64,000 nucleotides of DNA from Ambrosia x helenae (lineage: Eukaryota; Streptophyta; Magnoliopsida; Asterales; Asteraceae): positions 84,292,706 to 84,356,705 of the forward strand of contig CM061231.1 in assembly GCA_030844895.1 (NCBI GenBank). Reading direction: 5' to 3'. A program made the translations under genes and the position numbers. Shown here piece by piece: positions 58,800 to 64,000 of the stretch; position 1 is the first letter of the stretch, and each line of letters starts with the position of its first letter. The notes below the pieces were generated by a model, which was not told the origin of the DNA, searched no databases, and worked only from the letters and a program-made list of their open reading frames with translations.

Positions 58800-58801
58800 A
58801 A

Positions 58802-60824
58802 TGTGACATCTGCCAAATTCACTAGTCGAGTCCGTACAATTAATTGTATTTACTTAAATATGTGTAACCGTACACGTCAATGTTGGAATGATCATATGGA
58901 AAAAACCCTACCCGAACACCATGACCATCATAAGGATCAACAAAAGCGTATGGATTTTCATATATATTTTATGAGACTAAAACTATAATTTTTTTTTATG
59001 CAAATACATGTGTGTAGAATCAAAACTTAAAAACAATATTATACATACACACATACATACATACATATACATATATATACACGATTGCACACCAAGAAAG
59101 CATTAAACATGTGCACCATTCTTGTTCTTTGGCATGTCCTTTTCCATGACAACTAATACTTTCTAGATGAAAAGAACTTAGCATAGACAACTTGATGACA
59201 ACCATGTATACAATCATCTTTGAAAGGGACAACACAATAACTACATATACACATACATACACGGCATATACATACATTTCACCACACATGCATTTGATTC
59301 ATTGGTGACAACATGAGACAAAATGGAACCTTCCAATGTTAGATAAACTAAAAACTCATACTATATTACACATATCTAGGCCTTACAACTATCTAAACCT
59401 ATTCCCATGCATGATCATTTACCTAAAAAAAACATTAGACATGTGCCTAAATTCCTTTGCATATAAATCGGCCAAAGGAGAAGAAACATAGAACCATCCT
59501 TTTCACTTGATCAATCCTTGTCTCCATGTCTTGTCTCTATCATCCCCATACACTCATAACCAATCATATCTATCTCCACATGTCAAAATTACTTTTCAAC
59601 CTACACTTGGATGCATGATGTAATCGACCAAGGGGATGATGATGTAAGAACTTATACAAATTTAGGCATGAAGCTATGAATGATTCACTTTTCCACCTAA
59701 GATAACACTCCTCTTTCTTGATCAAACCATCCAACACATTTGATAAGGACTTGATATATGTAGTCTTTCTTTTCTTGATGACAATCGGCCTACATATGGA
59801 GTACGAGAATCGACACCCAAGCATGTTATATGGATTAGGAAACTACCTTTGCTTACCACTTCCTAATCAATGACAACTTACCTCAACATTTGCCTATATA
59901 AAGGGCCTTACCTTCACTCAAATTTCTTGCACCAACAGTCACACTCACTTACGCTACTACACAAAACTCTCTTCCTCTCTTCTCTTACTCTCAGCACACT
60001 CCCAAACCATACCCCTCTTCCCTTTCAAGCTTTAAGAACTCAAGATTAGGAAGCTCGCTTAGAAGCCGAAGGTCCAAGCATTCGATCCCCTTCTTGCACC
60101 AACTAGGTACATTGTCAACTCACCATTACTTCTAATTTTATCTTAAAAACAATCAGGTGAGTTTTGTGGCCCCCCTTTACTGTTTTACAACTTCGGGGGA
60201 GAAACATGTTATAGACCCACATATGTACATGACAACAATATGTATTCTATGAGTTAGACCCACAATTATCATAGACAACAAATTCCCCGGACAATCATAA
60301 CCATTAGCTTAGCAATAAGCCGTGGATCATATGAATAATACTATTTGGGTTGACACCACTGTTAGTCGTGGTAACACATATGAATGCATATAATCCATAC
60401 TTTACAATGTCCCGCGATAAGGCATTGGAGCAGGGTGCACACGAACGTCGTGGTTTGGTTATGGTGTTCATGGTAACTATATTCTGCATGGACACAGGCA
60501 ACGAAACTTTCTAAGCCACAAACTGTTTTATCGAGTCAACAAAACCTACGAACTCACCAACTTTTTAGTTGACACATTTATGCATGCTTTTCAGGTAGCC
60601 AGTAAGGATAATAAGAAGGCGAGATTAGGAATGCCTGCAGAAGTCTTTCATTTTGTTATTAGATGTAGTTGTTGAACTCTTTTGTTATGGCATGTAACTC
60701 TGTTTGATATCAAGACCTTGATAGTTATGTGAAATAAATAACATTTAGTATTTCTCATATAAATAATGTTTGTGATCACCATGTTCGTCTCACTTCGCGT
60801 TTCCGCCTTAGGCGGGGTGTGACA
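58802..60824 (+). mobile_element. 3' LTR of the gag-only element
   Basis: About 2.0 kb, TGTGACATC..GTGTGACA. Compared with the 5' LTR it lacks about 515 bp at the junction AACAATC/AGGTGAG near 60155; the three-base word ATC at both edges of the missing piece points to a deletion here. Confidence 0.87.
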
Positions 60825-61444
60825 CACTGTGTTATATTTTTCGGCACTGTGTTATATTTTGTGATTCGTTGTGTCATATTTCATGATCTATTGTGTTTTT
60901 TTAATAAACCAGACCATTCGGATAAAAATAATTATCACTAAATTTTTCCACAATAAACATACTCTTATTCGAAGCATCCAAGATTTTTTTTTTCAAGAAA
61001 AATTTTCAAAAATACTATTTTTTTCGAATCTAAGGATAAGTTCGTTTGAGCACCTTTTCACAAACTTATGATAAGTTCGTTTAATCCCCATTTGTTCAAA
61101 CTTCCTTCCTGACAATAAATTCGTTTGTCGTTAAGTTCCTTCCATCCAGCAAGTTCTTATGGCAATAAATCCGTTTAACATGTTGTGATGATGAATAAGT
61201 TCACACAACCATCTACAAACCCTAACAACTGGTTTCACCGTCAAATCAACTCCAATCACCACATAAACTTATGAAAATCATGTAGGACTCTTTAAGAACT
61301 TTATATTTAACCAAAACACTCATATTTACCTAGGTATTACATCTCTAATGGGTTTTAGCAAAAATAAAACCCCAAAAATAAAGAGCAATCATGAATCAGA
61401 GAGGCGATTGGTGCTTCCAACTCATCAACCATACTCTGATACTA
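60825..61444. other. Interior of the Copia-like element, right part
   Basis: CACTGTGTTATATTTT repeats at the left continue the array at 52430-52529. At 61050-61200 the word AAGTTCGTTT or close variants occurs six to seven times. The minus-strand primer site lies at 61431-61444. No coding sequence was found. Confidence 0.5.
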
Positions 61445-61897
61445 TGGTTAAAATGTTTGGATCAATACAAACTCAACAAATCACTCTTGTATGAATGATA
61501 TGTAAATACATAATCAACAAATGAATATGAAAAAACAAACATGAATAAGATACACAATATGCAAAAGTCGTTTATTCATAGTCAACACAAATTACAAACC
61601 GAAAGAAAAATCATCTCTATAATCATACATCGTGAACGGACCACCGACCCGAGGTGAGCTCAAGCTCGCGCCAATAACATACACGACTGACCCTAAGATC
61701 CCTCTCTGATCCACTCTTAAGACAGTTGCAACTACTCACCAAAAACCCTAAAACATAACACAAAGTATATAGGCTAGATGTTGGACTAGTTCGTATGGGA
61801 CACCACAAGTTCCCCCACAATCTAGTTCGCATGACTTGTCCAAGTTAGCCCACTTTGTCCAAAATTGCATAGCGACGGTCAAAAACATAAATCAACA
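61445..61897 (-). mobile_element. 5' LTR of the Copia-like element
   Basis: It ends ATCAACA on the plus strand, that is, it opens TGTTGAT on the minus strand. It is followed on the plus side by the duplication GCCCC and aligns with 50536-51028, with small deletions. Confidence 0.82.
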
Positions 61898-61902
61898 GCC
61901 CC

Positions 61903-63657
61903 GTTTGCTATTATAGCTTGATCTAATGTGGGAAGGGATGAAGACTTATCTTGCGAAAATGATTATTACTAAAATCCACCATTTACTTAAAATTAAAAAA
62001 TCTCACTAACAAGCGATTGAGTCCATCTAACAAAAGTCTTAACTTCAAATCAACTTAACAATGTTAACCTTATAAGACCATGGTAACTAAAGTAAATTAT
62101 GTCTAATCCGATCTCATTGCTTAGCAAAGTATTAATAAGTCATGCAAGATTTTCAAGGAGGTTATAAAAAAATGTATTTGGTAGAAAGGGTGGTATAGTA
62201 ATTAGCCAAAACCTAACTTAACTATAGTTAAAAAAACTAACCCTGGTGAAGTTAATTGAGCTAGGGTTCACTCATAAAGATTGAAAAAAAAAAAAAAAAA
62301 AAAAAAAACTAACTAGATCAAACCCCATCCACCCCTACCCCTCTTTTCTTTATATAATTTTAAAAGGGTATTTCATAAATATATTGAGGGTTGATTCTTG
62401 TTCAGTGATTCTCAGAACAGAACAGAAGAGGGTTTTGACCCAAGCAACCAACCTTGGTGGTGGGAAAATCACAAAAAAGGTGGTCAAACAATAATCAAAT
62501 CATATCCATATTGAGGGTTAACTGGTAATTTACTCTTCCAGATTTCACTTACATTTCTCCAATTTTGAATCTAGGGCTCCTTTTTTATATATATGTATTT
62601 TATTATCAATTGCTTTGATTCCTTGTTCATTGTCGTCTTTTTTTCAATCCTTTTTAGTTTATGTTCCGTTATTGGAATATGAATCTCAGTTTGTTCATAA
62701 AAAGTCTGTGCCTTAATTGAAACCCTCTCTGTGATCATTTATTGTTAATGCGCGATTGAGCTACACGGCGTTGCTACATGCTTAAGATTTGGATTACTTG
62801 TTAGTTGATACACTTACATCTAGGTGTTTTAGTTTTGTATTTTACTTATCTGTACAGATTGGATCGGAATCAACGAATAGCTCGTTTTAGCTTTATCAAG
62901 TGATGAAAGTTTTCATGTTACTATAGGTTTATTTTTTTAGTAATCCAGTCATGTCATCCTGTTGTGTAAACTGGTGATTACATACATTATTAAGGTTGAG
63001 TTTAATTGTGATGTAAGTGTAACTGCTTGCTTGTGACATAACTTGAATCTTGCATACCTAATATAGAAGAGAAATACTAATTTCATCTTCATTTTGTTTA
63101 ATTGTGATGTATCTGCTTGCTTGTGAGTTGTCACAAGTTTTCAATTATCATTCCGCCTTTAATAAGATTGTGTCGGTATGTCCTTCAATATAAGGCAGTC
63201 TTGTCTTTTATGATATTATGGTACTTCAATCCATAGTTATTATTAGCGACCATAGCGTCCTCTATAGCGAATAGTGTAGCATAACGCTCATGTGTCGATG
63301 TATGCTTGATAGCGGAAAATAGCGATATTTTTGTATTTTTTTTTATATTTTTGGTAAATTATGCATATAAAATATCTCTAAAATTTGCTTCTAGTGTATT
63401 GCTAAAGATGAAATCGTGCCCACCATTTCATCTCTTATCGCTACATAGCTTAGCGTTAGCTTATCGCTATTGACAACAACTGCTTCAATCTCACTATCCC
63501 TCCAGATATGTACAATGTTTTATTTATTTATTAATTTATTTTTTGATGCTAGCTCTTCCTCATGTGCGTTGACTAATTTCATCAAGAAATTGTATCACAA
63601 AGGAAAAGACTTTCACTTTTAGCCCGATCGATACTTTGATAATTACCATTGACGTTC
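61903..63657 (+). promoter_or_regulatory. 5' flank, leader and probable 5' intron of the J-domain gene
   Basis: A poly-A run of about 28 lies at 62282-62308, then TATATAATTTT near 62352 as a TATA-like box and a leader-like segment at 62400-62530 (TTCTCAGAACAGAACAG). A donor-like GGTAATTT at about 62524 may open an intron in the leader, since the start codon is 1.1 kb farther. A MITE lies at 63232-63482. Confidence 0.4.
63232..63482. mobile_element. hAT-type MITE, ATAGCGAC family
   Basis: CATAGTTATTATTAGCGACC at the left and GCTATTGACAACAACTG at the right are flanked by a perfect 8-bp duplication CTTCAATC (63224-63231 and 63483-63490). Subterminal AGCGA/TCGCTA words are as in 35909-36376. It lies 175 bp before the J-domain start codon. 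Confidence 0.84.
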
Positions 63658-64000
63658 ATGGAATGCAATAAAGACGAAGCGATCAGGGCAAAAACAATTG
63701 CTGAGAAGAAATTATCTGATAAAGATTATGCAGGGGCGAAGAAATTTATATTGAAGGCCCAAACTTTATATCCTGGGCTGGATGGTGTGTCGCAAATGTT
63801 AACCACTCTTGATGTGTATATTGCCTCAGAGAACAAAGTAAGTGGAGAAATAGATTGGTATGGGATTCTTGGTGCAAAGCTTAATGACGATGATGAAACA
63901 ATTAGGAAACATTACAGAAAGTTGGCTCTCATGTTACATCCTGATAAAAACAAGTCAGTAGGTGCAGATGGTGCATTTAAACTTCTTTCAGAAGCTTGGA
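63658..64000 (+). CDS. J-domain (DnaJ/Hsp40) protein, N-terminal part
   Basis: ATG 63658 opens MECNKDEAIRAKTIAEKKLS and is open for 114 codons to the window edge. Residues 1-60 (AKTIAEKKL, DYAGAKKFILKAQTLYPGLDG) are the N-terminal helix region typical of plant J proteins that also carry a DUF3444 domain. The J domain starts near residue 65 (DWYGILGAKLNDDDETIRKHYRKLALMLHPDKN.., quoted in part: DWYGILG, HYRKLALMLHPDKN), with the HPD motif at 94-96 that stimulates Hsp70 ATPase. The C-terminal part is outside the window, so DUF3444 is inferred. The frame shows no damage. Confidence 0.92.
   Translation, partial: MECNKDEAIRAKTIAEKKLSDKDYAGAKKFILKAQTLYPGLDGVSQMLTTLDVYIASENKVSGEIDWYGILGAKLNDDDETIRKHYRKLALMLHPDKNKSVGADGAFKLLSEAW

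Larger units (their letters stand above)
52530..60824 (+). mobile_element. Gag-only Gypsy element inserted in the Copia-like element
   Basis: The 5' LTR 52530-57289 and 3' LTR 58802-60824 both start TGTGACATC and end GGGGTGTGACA. Flanks CATTG (52525-52529) and CACTG (60825-60829) match at 4 of 5. A primer binding site and polypurine tract are present, but the interior is only 1.5 kb with a decayed gag and no pol, so it depended on other elements to move. Confidence 0.88.
50536..61897 (-). mobile_element. Copia-like LTR element, minus strand, host of the nest
   Basis: Two related LTRs (50536-51028 and 61445-61897) in the same orientation are flanked by a perfect 5-bp target duplication GCCCC (50531-50535 and 61898-61902). 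Next to the right LTR, on the minus strand, lies TAGTATCAGAGTAT, close to an initiator-Met primer binding site, so the element reads right to left. Its own interior (60825-61444 plus 51029-52529, about 2.1 kb) has no recognisable gag or pol. The Gypsy element 52530-60824 is inserted in it. Confidence 0.82.

Overview
The window is nuclear plant DNA, almost certainly from a eudicot. It holds intron-rich genes of plant type (a JMJ25-class demethylase, a PP2C phosphatase, a J-domain gene) in AT-rich sequence full of Ty3/Gypsy, Ty1/Copia, hAT, Tourist-like and MULE/FAR1-type elements. The Gypsy chromovirus types, GRF zinc-finger fragment and transposon-protein fragments remind me of Asteraceae genomes, but that is an inference from memory and not a proof.

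Layout. 1-3754: the 3' end of a Gypsy element (integrase, chromodomain region, 2.5-kb 3' LTR). 4411-16223: a JmjC H3K9-demethylase-like gene with 11 inferred coding exons. Its intron 8 is 6.9 kb and filled with stacked hAT-type elements; its intron 10 carries a 759-bp TTA microsatellite. Five single-base losses break its reading frame. 16687-22000: minus-strand remnants of an RT gene, a Copia pol and a MULE/FAR1-like transposase. 22421-24961: a solo Gypsy LTR with a perfect 5-bp target duplication. 25144-30031: a Tourist-like TIR element with a GGTGG-rich core, split by an internally deleted Gypsy element. 30740-39744: a PP2C pseudogene with several lesions and hAT MITEs in its introns. 39873-47400: MITEs and a chain of TIR elements inserted in (TA)n runs, one carrying an intact 201-codon ORF. 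48290-50150: decayed transposon-protein and GRF zinc-finger fragments. 50531-61902: a three-level nest (Copia-like element > gag-only Gypsy element > solo LTR), each level with its own target duplication. 63658-64000: the start of a J-domain chaperone gene that runs off the window.

Only three loci look like host genes: the JmjC gene, the PP2C relic and the J-domain gene, all on the plus strand. The rest is mobile DNA. Boundaries of more than a dozen elements could be fixed by reading target-site duplications directly; these are given in the entries. Exon borders are inferred from GT/AG sites and protein family knowledge, without transcripts.
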